DNA from: Actinoplanes lutulentus
GTDB taxonomy: Bacteria > Actinomycetota > Actinomycetes > Mycobacteriales > Micromonosporaceae
Direction of reading: 5' to 3'
Assembly: GCF_003259845.1 (NCBI RefSeq)
Contig: NZ_QLMJ01000004.1
Coordinates: 248,001 to 312,000, forward strand
DNA: 64,000 nucleotides
The notes under the pieces were generated by a model. That model did no database searches. It was not told the DNA's origin and worked only from the letters and a program-made list of their open reading frames with translations. The position numbers and the translations under genes are program-made. This document shows positions 34,418 through 44,500 of the stretch, in pieces. Each line of letters begins with the position of its first letter. Within the stretch, counting starts at the first letter, position 1.

Positions 34418-34999
34418 ATGCTGGCACCGGAGGAGCTCGACGCGGTCGTGCGCGCTGCGCAGACCGGCGACGAGAACGCGTTCCGGCAGCTCTACCGCCT
34501 GCAACAACCGGTTCTGCTTCGCTACCTGCGCGTGCTGGTCGATGAGGACGCCGAGGACGTCGCGTCCGAGGCCTGGCTGCAGATCGCGCGCGACCTGCAC
34601 TCGTTTCGCGGTGACGGCGACGGGTTTCGCGGCTGGACCGCGACGATCGCCCGGCACCGCGCCATGGACCTGCTGCGAGCCCAGCGCCGCCGTCCGCAGC
34701 CGGCCGGTCCGGCCGACGAATACCTGAAAGAGATACGCGCGGACGACGACACCGCCGACCGCGCGCTGGAACTCGTCACCACCGATGCCGCGCTGGCGCT
34801 CATCGCGACGCTGCCGCAGGAGATGGCCGAGGCCGTGATGCTGCGGGTCGTCGTCGGCCTCGACGCCAAGAGCACCGGAAAGATCCTCGGCCGCCGCCCC
34901 GGAGCGGTACGGACCGCCGCCTATCGAGGCCTGCGTCTGCTCGCCCAGCGCGCCGCGGTGACACATTTTCCGGTACCGGCGCTGAAGGAGATGAGATGA
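34418..34999 (+). CDS. ECF-family RNA polymerase sigma factor
   Basis: 193 residues. Region 2 is ENAFRQLYRLQQPVLLRYLR with VDEDAEDVASEAWLQIAR and FRGWTATIARHRAMDLLRAQ; region 4 is LPQEMAEAVMLRVVVGLDAK with a recognition helix in GRRPGAVRTAAYRGLRLL. ECF sigma factors direct RNA polymerase to a small stress or envelope regulon. Its stop overlaps the next gene (ATGA), which encodes a single-pass membrane protein, the usual arrangement for a sigma factor and its membrane partner. The 190-bp upstream gap contains an imperfect GGGAG/CTCCC hairpin. Confidence 0.92.
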   Translation: MLAPEELDAVVRAAQTGDENAFRQLYRLQQPVLLRYLRVLVDEDAEDVASEAWLQIARDLHSFRGDGDGFRGWTATIARHRAMDLLRAQRRRPQPAGPADEYLKEIRADDDTADRALELVTTDAALALIATLPQEMAEAVMLRVVVGLDAKSTGKILGRRPGAVRTAAYRGLRLLAQRAAVTHFPVPALKEMR

Positions 35000-35724
35000 G
35001 CAGCCCTGAGAGAGGAGGCCCGATGGACCGGAAGACAGCGGAGAGTTTGCTGCGCGGCAGCGTCCCCGGGCACCCGCTGGCTGACCTCCTGTCCGCGGCG
35101 AAGGCGCCCGCCACGGACCGGGAACTGGCCGGGGAAGCAGCCGCGATGGCCGCGTTCCGGGTTGCCGCTCACTCCCCCGACACGGCAATCACCCGGAGAA
35201 ATCCCATGCTCAAACTTCTGAGCCTCAAGGTCGCGGCGGCCGCTTTCGCCACCACCGCGACCGTCGGCGGCGTGGCCCTCGCCGCATCCACCGGAACGAT
35301 CCCGAACCCGATCTTCGCGTCGTCCTCGGCCAAGCCGTCGCACTCGAAGGCGTCGCCGAGCGTGTCGCCTCACTCGAAGCCGTCGTCCGCGCACCCGAAG
35401 CCGTCCGGATCGGCGTCGGGTTCGCCTTCGCCCAAGCGCCTCGCCGATCTCTGCAAGGAGTTCGACGGCCGTGACTCCGACGGCCGGCGGCGGGCCCTCG
35501 ACGACGATCACTTCGGTGATCTGGTCCGGAAGGCCGGCAAGAAGGACCGGGTCGAGCGCTTCTGCTTCGACTTCGGCAAGCCGCGGCCCAGCGGCAGCGT
35601 GAAACCCAGCTATTCCGGCAAGCCTCAGGTCAGCTTCAGCGCACGGCCCGGCGAGAACGGCGGCGGGGATAACGGCGGCGGGGAACAGCCCGGCGGCGGG
35701 GACTGGGACAACGAGGGCAAATGA
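34996..35724 (+). CDS. Single-pass membrane protein coupled to the ECF sigma gene (putative anti-sigma factor)
   Basis: 242 residues. A soluble N-terminal ~65 residues (KTAESLLRGSVPGHPLADLL) is followed by a hydrophobic segment at ~72-95 (LLSLKVAAAAFATTATVGGV), then a Ser/Pro/Lys-rich stalk (SKASPSVSPHSKPSSAHPKP) and a Gly-rich C-terminal tail. No ZAS zinc motif (HxxxCxxC) is visible, so this is not a classical anti-sigma; the role is inferred from the ATGA overlap with the sigma gene and the topology. The Ser/Pro/Lys stalk probably lies outside the membrane. Confidence 0.75.
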   Translation: MSSPERGGPMDRKTAESLLRGSVPGHPLADLLSAAKAPATDRELAGEAAAMAAFRVAAHSPDTAITRRNPMLKLLSLKVAAAAFATTATVGGVALAASTGTIPNPIFASSSAKPSHSKASPSVSPHSKPSSAHPKPSGSASGSPSPKRLADLCKEFDGRDSDGRRRALDDDHFGDLVRKAGKKDRVERFCFDFGKPRPSGSVKPSYSGKPQVSFSARPGENGGGDNGGGEQPGGGDWDNEGK

Positions 35725-35731
35725 AAGCTGG

Positions 35732-35780
35732 CACCCGGTGGATCGGATCAGGGGAACGGGCGATCCATCGGGTGTCTTTT
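35732..35780 (+). terminator. Hairpin terminator after the sigma-factor operon
   Basis: CACCCGGTGGATCG (35732-35745) pairs with CGATCCATCGGGTG (35761-35774) apart from one G-T pair, followed directly by TCTTTT. It starts 8 nt after the stop codon and has the form of an intrinsic terminator. Confidence 0.85.
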
Positions 35781-35834
35781 AAGGTCGGCTGACAACGGGG
35801 TCGCCCCCACCCCAGCGTAGGCAGCCGAACCAGT

Positions 35835-35882
35835 CAGGCGGCGGTGATCCTCACTCTCCACGGGGAGGATCGCCGCCGCCTG
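35835..35882 (-). terminator. Strong hairpin after glnA2
   Basis: 18-nt arms 35835-35852 and 35865-35882 (CAGGCGGCGGTGATCCTC and its complement, one G-T pair) with a 12-nt loop, located 13 nt beyond the glnA2 stop on the minus strand. No T-run; likely a GC-rich actinobacterial terminator. Confidence 0.85.
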
Positions 35883-35895
35883 GCGTATCTGGCTC

Positions 35896-37248
35896 TTACA
35901 GCGCGCCGAGGTAGCGCTGGCGCTCGTACGGCGTGACCTCGCGGCGGAACTGCTCCCACTCGGCCCGCTTGTTGCGGAGGAAGAAGTCGAAGACGTGCTC
36001 GCCGAGCACCTCGGCGATGAGCTCCGACCCGGCCATCACGTCGATCGCCTCGGCCAGGTTTTCCGGCAGCGCCTCGTAACCGGCGGCCTTGCGCTCGGCC
36101 GGCGACAGCGACCACACGTCGTCCTCGGCGCCCGGAGGAAGCTCGTAGCCCTCCTCGATGCCCTTCAGGCCGGCGCCGAGCATGACGGCGAACGCCAGGT
36201 AGGGGTTGGCGGCCGAGTCGATCGAGCGGACCTCGACGCGTGCCGAGTTCGGCTTGCCGAACGCGGGGACGCGGACCAGCGCCGACCGGTTCAGGTGGCC
36301 CCAGCTCACGAACGCCGGCGACTCGGTGATCCGGTCCGGCAGCTGCAGCGGGAAGAGTCGCTTGTACGAGTTGACCCACTGGTTGGTGACGGCCGTGTAC
36401 TCCCGGGCGTGCACCAGCAGACCGGCGATGAACGACCGCGCTGTCTTGGACAGCTTCTGCGGGTCCTCGCTGTCGTAGAAGACGTTGCGCTCGCCCTCGA
36501 ACAGCGACAGGTGGGTGTGCATGCCCGAGCCGGGCTGGTCGGTGTACGGCTTCGGCATGAAGGTGGCCTTCACCCCCTGGGAGAGCGCCACCTCCTTGAC
36601 CACGTGCCGGAACGTCATGATGTTGTCGGCCGTGGTGAGCGCGTCCGCGTACCGCAGGTCGATCTCCTGCTGGCCGGGCGCGACCTCGTGGTGGCTGAAC
36701 TCCACCGAGATGCCGATCCGCTCCAGGGCCAGCACGGCCTGGCGGCGGAAGTCGCGCGCCACGGCGTGGGTGGTGTGATCGAAGTAACCGCCGGTGTCCA
36801 CCGGGATCGGCACCGAGCCGTCGTTGGTCCCGTCCTGGATCAGGAAGAACTCGACCTCGGGGTGGGTGTAGAAGGTGAAGCCCTTCTCGGCGGCTTTCGC
36901 CAGCGAGCGGCGCAGCACGTGGCGCGGGTCGGCCCAGGCGGCGCTGCCGTCGGGGAGCAGGATGTCGCAGAACATCCGGGCGCTCTCGCCGCTAACGCCG
37001 CCCTCGAACGGGAAGACCTGGAAGGTGGTCGGGTCCGGCATGGCGACCATGTCCGACTCGTAGACCCGGGCGAAGCCCTCGATCGCCGAGCCGTCGATGC
37101 CGATGCCCTCTTCGAACGCCGACTCCAGTTCCGCCGGGGCAACCGAGACGCTCTTGAGCGTACCCAGCACATCGGTGAACCAAAGACGGACAAAACGGAT
37201 GTCGCGCTCCTCGAGCGTGCGAAGCACGAACTCCTGCTGTCGGTCCAC
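35896..37248 (-). CDS. glnA2: Glutamine synthetase-like enzyme GlnA2
   Basis: 450 residues. GS type I fold with FVRLWFTDVLGTLKSVSV, GSAIEGFARVYESDM, EVEFFLIQ, HHEVAPGQQEIDLRYADALT, the ATP-site KPYTDQPGSGMHTHLSLFEG and NRSALVRVPAFG. At the position of the GlnA adenylylation Tyr it has Trp379 (DDVWSLSPAERK), so GlnE control is not expected. It closely resembles Streptomyces GlnA2, which acts as a gamma-glutamylpolyamine synthetase in polyamine use, so its substrate may be a polyamine rather than ammonia. Start set at the GTG 37248 (AGGGGTGG just upstream; begins VDRQQEFVLRTLEERDIRF like Streptomyces); the earlier GTG 37254 has too little room for a ribosome site. Divergent from nadE. Confidence 0.93.
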   Translation of the reverse strand: MDRQQEFVLRTLEERDIRFVRLWFTDVLGTLKSVSVAPAELESAFEEGIGIDGSAIEGFARVYESDMVAMPDPTTFQVFPFEGGVSGESARMFCDILLPDGSAAWADPRHVLRRSLAKAAEKGFTFYTHPEVEFFLIQDGTNDGSVPIPVDTGGYFDHTTHAVARDFRRQAVLALERIGISVEFSHHEVAPGQQEIDLRYADALTTADNIMTFRHVVKEVALSQGVKATFMPKPYTDQPGSGMHTHLSLFEGERNVFYDSEDPQKLSKTARSFIAGLLVHAREYTAVTNQWVNSYKRLFPLQLPDRITESPAFVSWGHLNRSALVRVPAFGKPNSARVEVRSIDSAANPYLAFAVMLGAGLKGIEEGYELPPGAEDDVWSLSPAERKAAGYEALPENLAEAIDVMAGSELIAEVLGEHVFDFFLRNKRAEWEQFRREVTPYERQRYLGAL

Positions 37249-37360
37249 TTCCACCCCTAGTGCCGTTATCGATTCTCATGCCGAGACTACGCTGACCACC
37301 GCCTGTGACGTGCTCCTGGGTCGGGATCGAAAGGCCCGGTCTGGGGGAACAATAAGGGCC

Positions 37361-39145
37361 ATGCCCACGCTGCGCATCGCCCTTGCTCAAGTGAACTCGA
37401 CAGTCGGTGACATTCACGGCAACGCCGAGGCGGTGCGCCGCTGGTCCCGCGAAGCGGCCGGCGCCGGAGCGCACCTGGTGGCCTTCCCCGAGATGATGCT
37501 GACCGGGTACCCCATCGAGGACCTGGTCTTCCGCAACTCGTTCGTCGCGGCCTCCCGGCAGGCCCTCGACGACCTGGCGATCTCCCTGGTCGGGGACGGC
37601 CTCGGCGAGCTGGCCGTGGTGGTGGGATACGTCGACGCCGACGGTCCGGCGCACACCAGCTCCGACGCGGTCTCCGGCAAGGGCCGGCGGGACGCGTCGG
37701 CCCTGCTCTACGGCGGCCAGGTGGTCGCCACGTACTTCAAGCACCACCTGCCCAACTACGGCGTCTTCGACGAGGACCGGTACTTCGAGCCGGGCTCGTC
37801 GCTGACCGTCGTGCGGCTCGGCGGGGTGGACGTCGCGCTGACCGTCTGCGAGGACATCTGGCAGGCCGGAGGCCCGTTCACCGCGGCCCGGCGGGCCGGC
37901 GCCGGCTTGGTCGTCAACATAAACGCCTCACCGTACGAGTTGAACAAGGACGATGTACGCCTTCCCCTGGTCCAGCGGCGAGCCGCCGAGGCCGGGGCGA
38001 CGGTCGCGTACGTGAACGCGGTCGGCGGGCAGGACGAACTGGTCTTCGACGGCGACTCGATGATCGTCTCGCGGGACGGCGAGCTGCTCGCCCGGGCGGG
38101 GCAGTTCACCGAGGGGCTGCTCGTCCACGACCTGGATCTGCCGGCGGCCGACGCGGCGCCCAACGCGGAGGGCTCGACCGACGCGGCGAAGCCACTGGTC
38201 GAGCAGTCGATCCCGGACGAGATGGCGATCCACCGGGTTTCCGTCCTTTCCTCCTTCGCCGCCTTGAACACTGCTAAAGACGGCGGCATCGCCGAGCGGA
38301 TCTCCGACGAGGCCGAGATCTGGGCGGCGCTCACCCTCGGGCTGCGTGATTACGTCGACAAGAACCGCTTCCGCTCGGTGATCCTCGGGCTCTCCGGCGG
38401 CATCGACTCGGCGGTCGTCGCCGCCATCGCGGTGGATGCCCTCGGGCCGGAACGCGTCTTCGCCGTCTCGATGCCGAGCGGGTATTCGTCCGAGCACTCC
38501 AAGGACGACGCCGCCGAGATGGCCAAGCGCACCGGCCTCGACTATCGGACCGAGGCGATCCAGCCGATGGTCGACGGGTTCCTGGCGAACATGTCGCTCT
38601 CCGGCCTCGCGGTGGAGAACCTGCAGGCCCGAGTGCGCGGCGTGATCCTGATGGCCCTGTCGAACCAGGAGGGCCACCTGGTGCTGACCACCGGCAACAA
38701 GAGCGAGCTGGCCGTCGGGTACTCCACGCTCTACGGCGACTCGGTCGGCGGATTCAATCCGCTCAAGGACGTGCCGAAGACCATGGTGTGGAAGCTGGCC
38801 CGCTGGCGGAACACCCAGGCGAACGCCCCGATCCCGGAGAACTCGATCACGAAGGCCCCGAGTGCCGAGCTGCGCCCGGACCAGAAGGACTCGGATTCGC
38901 TGCCGGATTACGACGTCCTCGACCCGATCATCAAGGGGTACGTCGACCAGGACCTCGGCCGGGCCGCACTGGTCGAGGCCGGCAACGATCCGGCCCTGGT
39001 CGACCGGGTGCTCCGCATGATCGACCTCGCTGAGTACAAGCGGCGGCAGTCAGCGCCCGGGACCAAGATCTCGGGCAAGGCGTTCGGCCGTGACAGGCGC
39101 CTGCCGATTACAAACTCGTTTCGCGAAGGTGCAAAACCCTTGTGA
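37361..39145 (+). CDS. nadE: Glutamine-dependent NAD+ synthetase
   Basis: 594 residues; last step of NAD synthesis, amidating deamido-NAD. The N-terminal nitrilase-type glutaminase domain has the catalytic triad Glu44 (FPEMMLTGYP), Lys127 (YFKHHLPNYG) and Cys163 (TVCEDIWQ). The C-terminal synthetase domain has the PP-loop SGGIDS at 345-350 (ILGLSGGIDSAVVAAIAVDA), then TTGNKSELAVGYSTLYGD. The ATG at 37361 gives MPTLRIALAQVNSTVGDIHG, the family start; the long upstream open frame covers the divergent promoter. A 112-bp region is shared with glnA2. Confidence 0.97.
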   Translation: MPTLRIALAQVNSTVGDIHGNAEAVRRWSREAAGAGAHLVAFPEMMLTGYPIEDLVFRNSFVAASRQALDDLAISLVGDGLGELAVVVGYVDADGPAHTSSDAVSGKGRRDASALLYGGQVVATYFKHHLPNYGVFDEDRYFEPGSSLTVVRLGGVDVALTVCEDIWQAGGPFTAARRAGAGLVVNINASPYELNKDDVRLPLVQRRAAEAGATVAYVNAVGGQDELVFDGDSMIVSRDGELLARAGQFTEGLLVHDLDLPAADAAPNAEGSTDAAKPLVEQSIPDEMAIHRVSVLSSFAALNTAKDGGIAERISDEAEIWAALTLGLRDYVDKNRFRSVILGLSGGIDSAVVAAIAVDALGPERVFAVSMPSGYSSEHSKDDAAEMAKRTGLDYRTEAIQPMVDGFLANMSLSGLAVENLQARVRGVILMALSNQEGHLVLTTGNKSELAVGYSTLYGDSVGGFNPLKDVPKTMVWKLARWRNTQANAPIPENSITKAPSAELRPDQKDSDSLPDYDVLDPIIKGYVDQDLGRAALVEAGNDPALVDRVLRMIDLAEYKRRQSAPGTKISGKAFGRDRRLPITNSFREGAKPL

Positions 39146-39245
39146 AAACCTCCACTGACCTCTGACGGGCGGGCGGTTTCCGGTGCGATTATTTGCGCAC
39201 CCGGGGACCGCATCCGCGCGGCCTCGAGGGAAGGAGATTTACGAA

Positions 39246-40076
39246 ATGTCGGAAATTGCCACGCTGTACGGCGGTCCGCCTACGCGCCGCGTCCGCACCC
39301 GCGACCTGATCAATGCCAAGGTCCGCGGCGACCGCTGGCCGATGCTCACGTCGTACGACCAGTACACGGCCTCGATCTTCGACGAGTCCGGCGTGCCGGT
39401 CCTGCTGGTGGGCGACTCCGCCGCCAACAACGTCTTCGGGCATGAGACCACCCTGCCGATCACGGTCGACGAGCTTCTGCCTCTGGTCCGCGCCGTGGTC
39501 CGGGCCACCAAGACCGCGCTGATCGTCGGCGACCTGCCGTTCGGCAGCTACGAGGAGGGCCCCACCCAGGCCCTGCGCACCGCCGTCCGGTTCATGAAAG
39601 AGGGCGGCTGCCACGCGGTCAAACTCGAGGGCGGCCGGCGCGTCGCCCCGCAGATCGAGGCGATCACCGGCGCCGGCATCCCGGTGATGGCGCACATCGG
39701 CTTCACGCCGCAGCGTGAGCACACCATCGGTGGGTACCGCGTACAGGGCCGGGAGAACGAGGGCGCCGAGGTCATCTCCGACGCCCGCGCGGTGGCCGAT
39801 GCGGGAGCGTTCGCGGTGGTCCTGGAGATGGTCCCCGGTGACGTCTCCAAGCAGATCACCAAGGAGCTGCAGATCCCCACGGTGGGCATCGGCGCCGGTC
39901 CGGACACCGACGCCCAGGTGCTGGTCTGGCAGGACATGGCCGGTTTGCGGACCGGCAAGGCGCCGCGCTTCGTGAAGCGTTACGCCGACCTGTCGGGCGC
40001 GCTCAGCGAGGCCACCCGGCAGTTCGCCGCCGAGGTCCGCGGCGGCGAGTTCCCGGCCGCCGAGCACACTTTCTAA
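39246..40076 (+). CDS. panB: 3-methyl-2-oxobutanoate hydroxymethyltransferase (PanB)
   Basis: 276 residues; transfers a hydroxymethyl group from methylene-THF to 2-oxoisovalerate, first step of pantothenate/CoA synthesis. Signatures: [40 protein letters not shown] (metal-binding Asp), [37 protein letters not shown] (catalytic Glu in the family follows in VVLEMVP) and [20 protein letters not shown]. The ATG at 39246 has AAGGAG upstream; the first ~20 residues of the longer frame are not family-like. It converges with the RNB gene, 1 nt between stops. No panC or panD neighbour. Confidence 0.97.
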   Translation: MSEIATLYGGPPTRRVRTRDLINAKVRGDRWPMLTSYDQYTASIFDESGVPVLLVGDSAANNVFGHETTLPITVDELLPLVRAVVRATKTALIVGDLPFGSYEEGPTQALRTAVRFMKEGGCHAVKLEGGRRVAPQIEAITGAGIPVMAHIGFTPQREHTIGGYRVQGRENEGAEVISDARAVADAGAFAVVLEMVPGDVSKQITKELQIPTVGIGAGPDTDAQVLVWQDMAGLRTGKAPRFVKRYADLSGALSEATRQFAAEVRGGEFPAAEHTF

Positions 40077-40077
40077 G

Positions 40078-41508
40078 TCAGGCTTGTTCGAACCGCACCG
40101 TCCGGGTAACCCGGTCCGCTGTCACCAGGCGGACCGGGACTCGGCGGCCCAGCGGCAGATCACCCGTGCACCGCGCCCGCACGGCCGGCTCGTCGATCGC
40201 GATCATCGCGGACGCCGGCCGTTTCGCACCGGCCTCGTCCCGGTCCAGCACCGCCGCCTCGAACGTCTCACCGACCCGGTGCTCCAGCAGCACCGCCTCG
40301 GCGAGATCGATCGCGCCCCGATCCGCGGCCGAGGCGACCCGGTCGGTGCTGGACATGGTCTTCGGCAGCTGAGGCAGGGCCTCGCGGGCCCAGTCCGGAA
40401 CCTCGCGTCCTTCGTGCAGCGCCAGGCAGACCTCGGTGGCGTACCGGTCGGCCAGCCGCCGTAGCGGAGCCGTCACGTGCGCATAGGGCGCGCCGACGCC
40501 ACCATGCCCCGCCTCCGCCGGACGCTCCTCCTGGCCCGGCACGCCGAAAGCCGTGTAGCCGGCACCTCGCAGCAGGTCGGCGGCCTGGTTCAGGAACGCG
40601 GCGCCTCGGGGTGTGCCCGGGTCGACCGCCGCGATCACCCCGCCGACCGAGGAGCCGTCCGGCCACGGGATCCCCAGCGGGGCCGCCGCGGCGCGCAGCT
40701 TGGCGACCGCTTCCGGTTTCGGGGCCGGCATCGTCCGGAGCAGCCCGATCCCGCCGTCCAGCATGATCGATGCCCCGGCCATGCCGGTGAGCAGCGAGAT
40801 CTGCGCGTTGTGCTCCTCGGCCGCCAGCGGCGCGCGCAGCACCAGGCGCCAGCCGTCGCCGTCGCGTTCGAGCTCCTGGGACGGCAGCGGAAGGTTCACC
40901 GCACCCCGGTCCGCCGCCCGTTTCGCGAGCAGGATGCCGATCTCCGGGAGCAGCGCGTACGGCTCCGCGGCCGTGCCGGCGTCGATCTCCTGCTGCACGC
41001 TCACATAGTCCAGCTTGGCGCGGCTGCGGATCCGCGCCCGCTCCAGCGTGACCCCGATGGTCCCGCCGTCCGCGTCCAGGTCGATCGTCCAGACCACCGC
41101 GGCCCGCTCCGCGTCCGGGAGCAGGCTCACCGCATCCTCACTGAGAACCGGCGGATGCAAAGGGACACGTCCGTCGGGCAGGTAGATGGTCTGTCCGCGT
41201 ACCCAACTCTCCGCCGCAACCGTCCCGCCTGGCGGGACAAAGGTCGCAACGTCGGCGATGGCGTAACGAACCCGGTAACCGCCACCTTTACGCCGGCTCA
41301 GGTGCATCGCCTGGTCGAGGTCGCGCGACGTGGCCGGATCGATCGTCACGAACGGCACGTCCGTCAGATCCGCACCCGCCGGCCGCGTGGCCCGGGCAGC
41401 GGCCTCCGCCTCCGCGAGAACAGCGGCCGGGAACTCGTCCGGCAAATGCAACTCCTGCCGCAACCCGGAGAAGTCGATCTGCGGCGCAATGACCTTCTTG
41501 ATCGGCAC
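40078..41508 (-). CDS. RNB-domain exoribonuclease (RNase II/R family)
   Basis: 476 residues, shorter than E. coli RNase II/R. The catalytic RNB domain starts near residue 48 with the four-Asp site in VTIDPATSRDLDQAMHLSRR, followed by YRVRYAIADVATFVPPGGTV and, later, YAHVTAPLRRLADRYATEVC. N-terminal cold-shock domains are missing and the C-terminal ~80 residues (MIAIDEPAVRARCTGDLPLG) may be an S1-like OB fold. It degrades RNA 3' to 5' in relatives. This short form is common in actinobacteria. It stands alone between panB and the histone-like gene. Confidence 0.9.
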   Translation of the reverse strand: MPIKKVIAPQIDFSGLRQELHLPDEFPAAVLAEAEAAARATRPAGADLTDVPFVTIDPATSRDLDQAMHLSRRKGGGYRVRYAIADVATFVPPGGTVAAESWVRGQTIYLPDGRVPLHPPVLSEDAVSLLPDAERAAVVWTIDLDADGGTIGVTLERARIRSRAKLDYVSVQQEIDAGTAAEPYALLPEIGILLAKRAADRGAVNLPLPSQELERDGDGWRLVLRAPLAAEEHNAQISLLTGMAGASIMLDGGIGLLRTMPAPKPEAVAKLRAAAAPLGIPWPDGSSVGGVIAAVDPGTPRGAAFLNQAADLLRGAGYTAFGVPGQEERPAEAGHGGVGAPYAHVTAPLRRLADRYATEVCLALHEGREVPDWAREALPQLPKTMSSTDRVASAADRGAIDLAEAVLLEHRVGETFEAAVLDRDEAGAKRPASAMIAIDEPAVRARCTGDLPLGRRVPVRLVTADRVTRTVRFEQA

Positions 41509-41581
41509 CCGACATTCCTATCAGGCCGGGAACGACGAAGCGGGCCACGCCTCCCGACGCGGCCCGCTTTCTGCTTGCGCT

Positions 41582-44500
41582 TTATCGCCTGCGTTGCGCT
41601 TTTTCAGGGGTACGGGTGACCCGCGCCGACTTGGCCGCATTCCCGGCCGGGCTGCCAGTCTTGGCGGCGGCGGATTTGTTGGAACTGGTCCGGCCGGGGG
41701 CGCTCTTGGTTGTAGAGGCTTTGGGCGCGGCAGTTTTAGCGTTGGAGGCCTTGGCTTTGGCGGTCGTCGCCTTGGCGGTGGTGGCCTTGGCGGTGGCGGC
41801 CTTGGCGGTGGCGGCCTTGGCGGTGGCGGCCTTGGCGGTGGCGGCCTTGGCGGTGGTCGCCTTCGCTGCGGTCGTCTTTACCGCGGTTGGCCGGGTGGCT
41901 TTTGCGGCTGTCGCCTTGGTCGCAGCGGCCCTGGCGCCAGTGGTTTTCGCCGCTGTCGCCTTGGTCGCGGTGGCCTTCCTCGCGGTGGCCTTGGTCGCAG
42001 TCGCCTTAGCGGCTGTTGCCTTGGCTGCCGTGGTCTTGGCCGCTGTCGCTTTAGTGGCCTTTGTCGGTGCGGCCTTGGTCGCCTTGGCAGCGGTCGCCTT
42101 CGTGGCGGTCGCCTTCGTGGCCTTGGTCGCCGTCACCTTGGCCGCACTCGCCCGGGTCGTCTTCGCTGCTTGGGCCTTCGTGGCTCTGGCCCCGGTGGTC
42201 TTGGCAGCAGTCGCCTTGGTTCCGACAGCCTTAGCCGCAGTCGCCTTGGTACCAGTCGTCTTCGCAGCAGTCGCCTTAGCCGCAGTGGCCCTGGCACCGG
42301 TAGCCCTGGTCGCGGTGGCCTTGGCAGCGGTTCCCGTGGCCTTCTTCGCCGCAGTCGCCTTAGTGGCGGTGGCCTTAGCCGCTGTCGCCTTAGCCGTGGT
42401 CGCCTTAGCCGTGGTCGCCTTAGCCGTGGTCGCCTTAGCCGTGGTCGCCTTAGCCGCAGTGGCCTTGGTCGCGGTCGTCTTCACAGCCTTGGCGGGAGCA
42501 GCCTTGGCGACTCGGCCGCCGGAAGCCCTACCAGCCGCAGCCGTCTTAGCGACCGGCGCCGCCTTGGCAGCAGCCGCCTTGGTCCCAGCAGTCTTGGTCA
42601 CCGCAGCCTTGGTCGCGGTCGCCTTGGCCCCCGCAGCCTTGGTGCCGGTGGCCTTGGTGCCGGTCGCCTTGGTCGTAGCCGCCGTAGCCTTCGCAGCAGC
42701 AGCCGCAGCCTTGTTCGCAGCCGCAGTCGCCTTGACCGCAGCCGTCTTCGCAGCAGTCGCCTTAGCAGCAGTCCCCTTAGCCACGGTCGTCTTCACAGCC
42801 GCGCTCTTAGCCGCAGTCGCCTTAGCCCCAGCGGTCTTGGTCGCCGTCGCCTTGACCGCAGTCGCCTTGGCAGGAGTTGCCTTGGTCGCGGTTGCCTTGG
42901 TCGCGGTTGCCTTGGTCGCGGTCGCCTTCGCTGCCGTCGTCCTGGGCGCTGCCTTCGCACCCGCCGACTTCGCAGCCGTGGACTTCGCAGCCGCCGACTT
43001 CGCAGCGGTGGACTTCGCAGCGGTGGACTTGCGCACCGGCTTCTTCGCGGCGACACCAGCAGCCGGCTCAGGCGCCGCGTTGCTCGCCGACGGTTCGGCG
43101 ACGGACGCTGTCCCCCGGGCCACCTTTGCGCCGGCGGTGCGGGCCGGGCCGGCCTTCGCCACCCGGGCGCCACCCGACCTGGCGGACGAAGCGAGCGTCG
43201 CGCCGTGCCGTACCTCGAAGTCGCCGTGCGCGAGCGGAGCCGCGTCCTCCTGCAGCACGGGCTCGACGAAGACCGCCGACGTCCGCCGTCGGCTGGCCGC
43301 CCAGTCGTCATCCTCGTCATCGGCGACCGGAAGCTCCGGCGTCTCGTCGTCCTCGTCGTCATCCGACGGCGGCTCGTCGCCGACCCGCGTCCCGTTGCCC
43401 GCGTCCGGCCCGTTTCCGCCGACGGCCTCAAGGTCCGGACGGTCGGAACCCCACTGGTCGGAACCCGCGTCCGGCGTCGCCGGCCCGGAGTGCCGCGGGA
43501 ACCAGCCACCCGCGTACTGCACGTCCTCCACCTGGCTCGGGTCCACCTCGTCGAGCTGACGAAGCTCGTCGGTGGAGACCGTCACCTGCGACTTCGGCGA
43601 ACCGCTCATCGCCGCGGCAACCCGCCGACCGGCCGGCCGAGCGGCACCGACCTTGGCCCGGCCGGAACGCGCCGCCGGAACAACAGCCTGCTTAGCGGCC
43701 TTCGGAGCAACCTTCGGTGCAACAACCTTCGGCGCTGCGGCCTTCGGAGCAGCCTTCTGCGCGACGACCTTCTGCGCCGCGGCTTTCCGCGCGGCCGGCT
43801 TCGGCACGACGGCCTTGACGGCCGCCGGCTTCGCCGCGGCCGCCTGCTTCTGCTTCACCACGGCCGGCTTGCGCGCCGCGGTGGTCCGGCCACTCTGGGG
43901 TACGCCCCGAGCAGCCCTGCCTCCAGCAGTAGAACCGCCGGCACCAGCCACCACCCGGGCGACCTGCTTAGGAGCAACCGCCCGGCCCCCGGCAGCCTTC
44001 ACCGCAGCGGCCTTGGTGGCGGGCGCCTTAACCGCGACGGGCTTCTTGGCAACAGGCGCCTTGGCGACAGGCGCCTTGGCAACGGGCTTCTTGGCAACAG
44101 GCGTCTTGGCAGCGGAGGCCTTGACCGCAGCGGCCTTGCCCACCGGCGCCTTGACGACAGCGGACTTCCCGGCAGCAGCCTTGGAAGCAGCGATCACCTT
44201 GCCGCCACTCGCGGACCGTACCGTCGTGGGCTTGGCAGCCGCGGACCGTACCGTCGCTGGCTTTGACTTTGTGGCCGAAGGCCGGACAGAGGCGGGCTTG
44301 ACTGCCGCACTCCTGCTCGCGGCAGCGCTCTTGCCCGCGGCAGGCCGGACAGCGGGCTTCGCGGCCGGCACCCTGGCGGTCACGGTCTTACCGCGGCCCG
44401 GTGCGGCGGCAACGGTCTTGGCCCCTGCCACTGTGGACCCATTTCTCGCGGCAGCACCCTTGGACACGGCCGCAACGGCCCTGCCCGTCTTCGACGGTGC

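Noticed and set aside
41616..43559. Plus-strand ORF of 647 codons rich in Val/Ala/Leu, resembling a membrane protein
   Set aside because: Hydrophobic composition is the complement of Lys/Ala/Thr codons in the histone-like gene; no topology or homology supports it.
41330..44266. Plus-strand ORF of 978 codons opposite the histone-like gene
   Set aside because: Reads as Gly/Arg/Leu repeats with no family features and starts inside the RNB gene; the Lys/Ala frame with its ribosome site is the coherent one.
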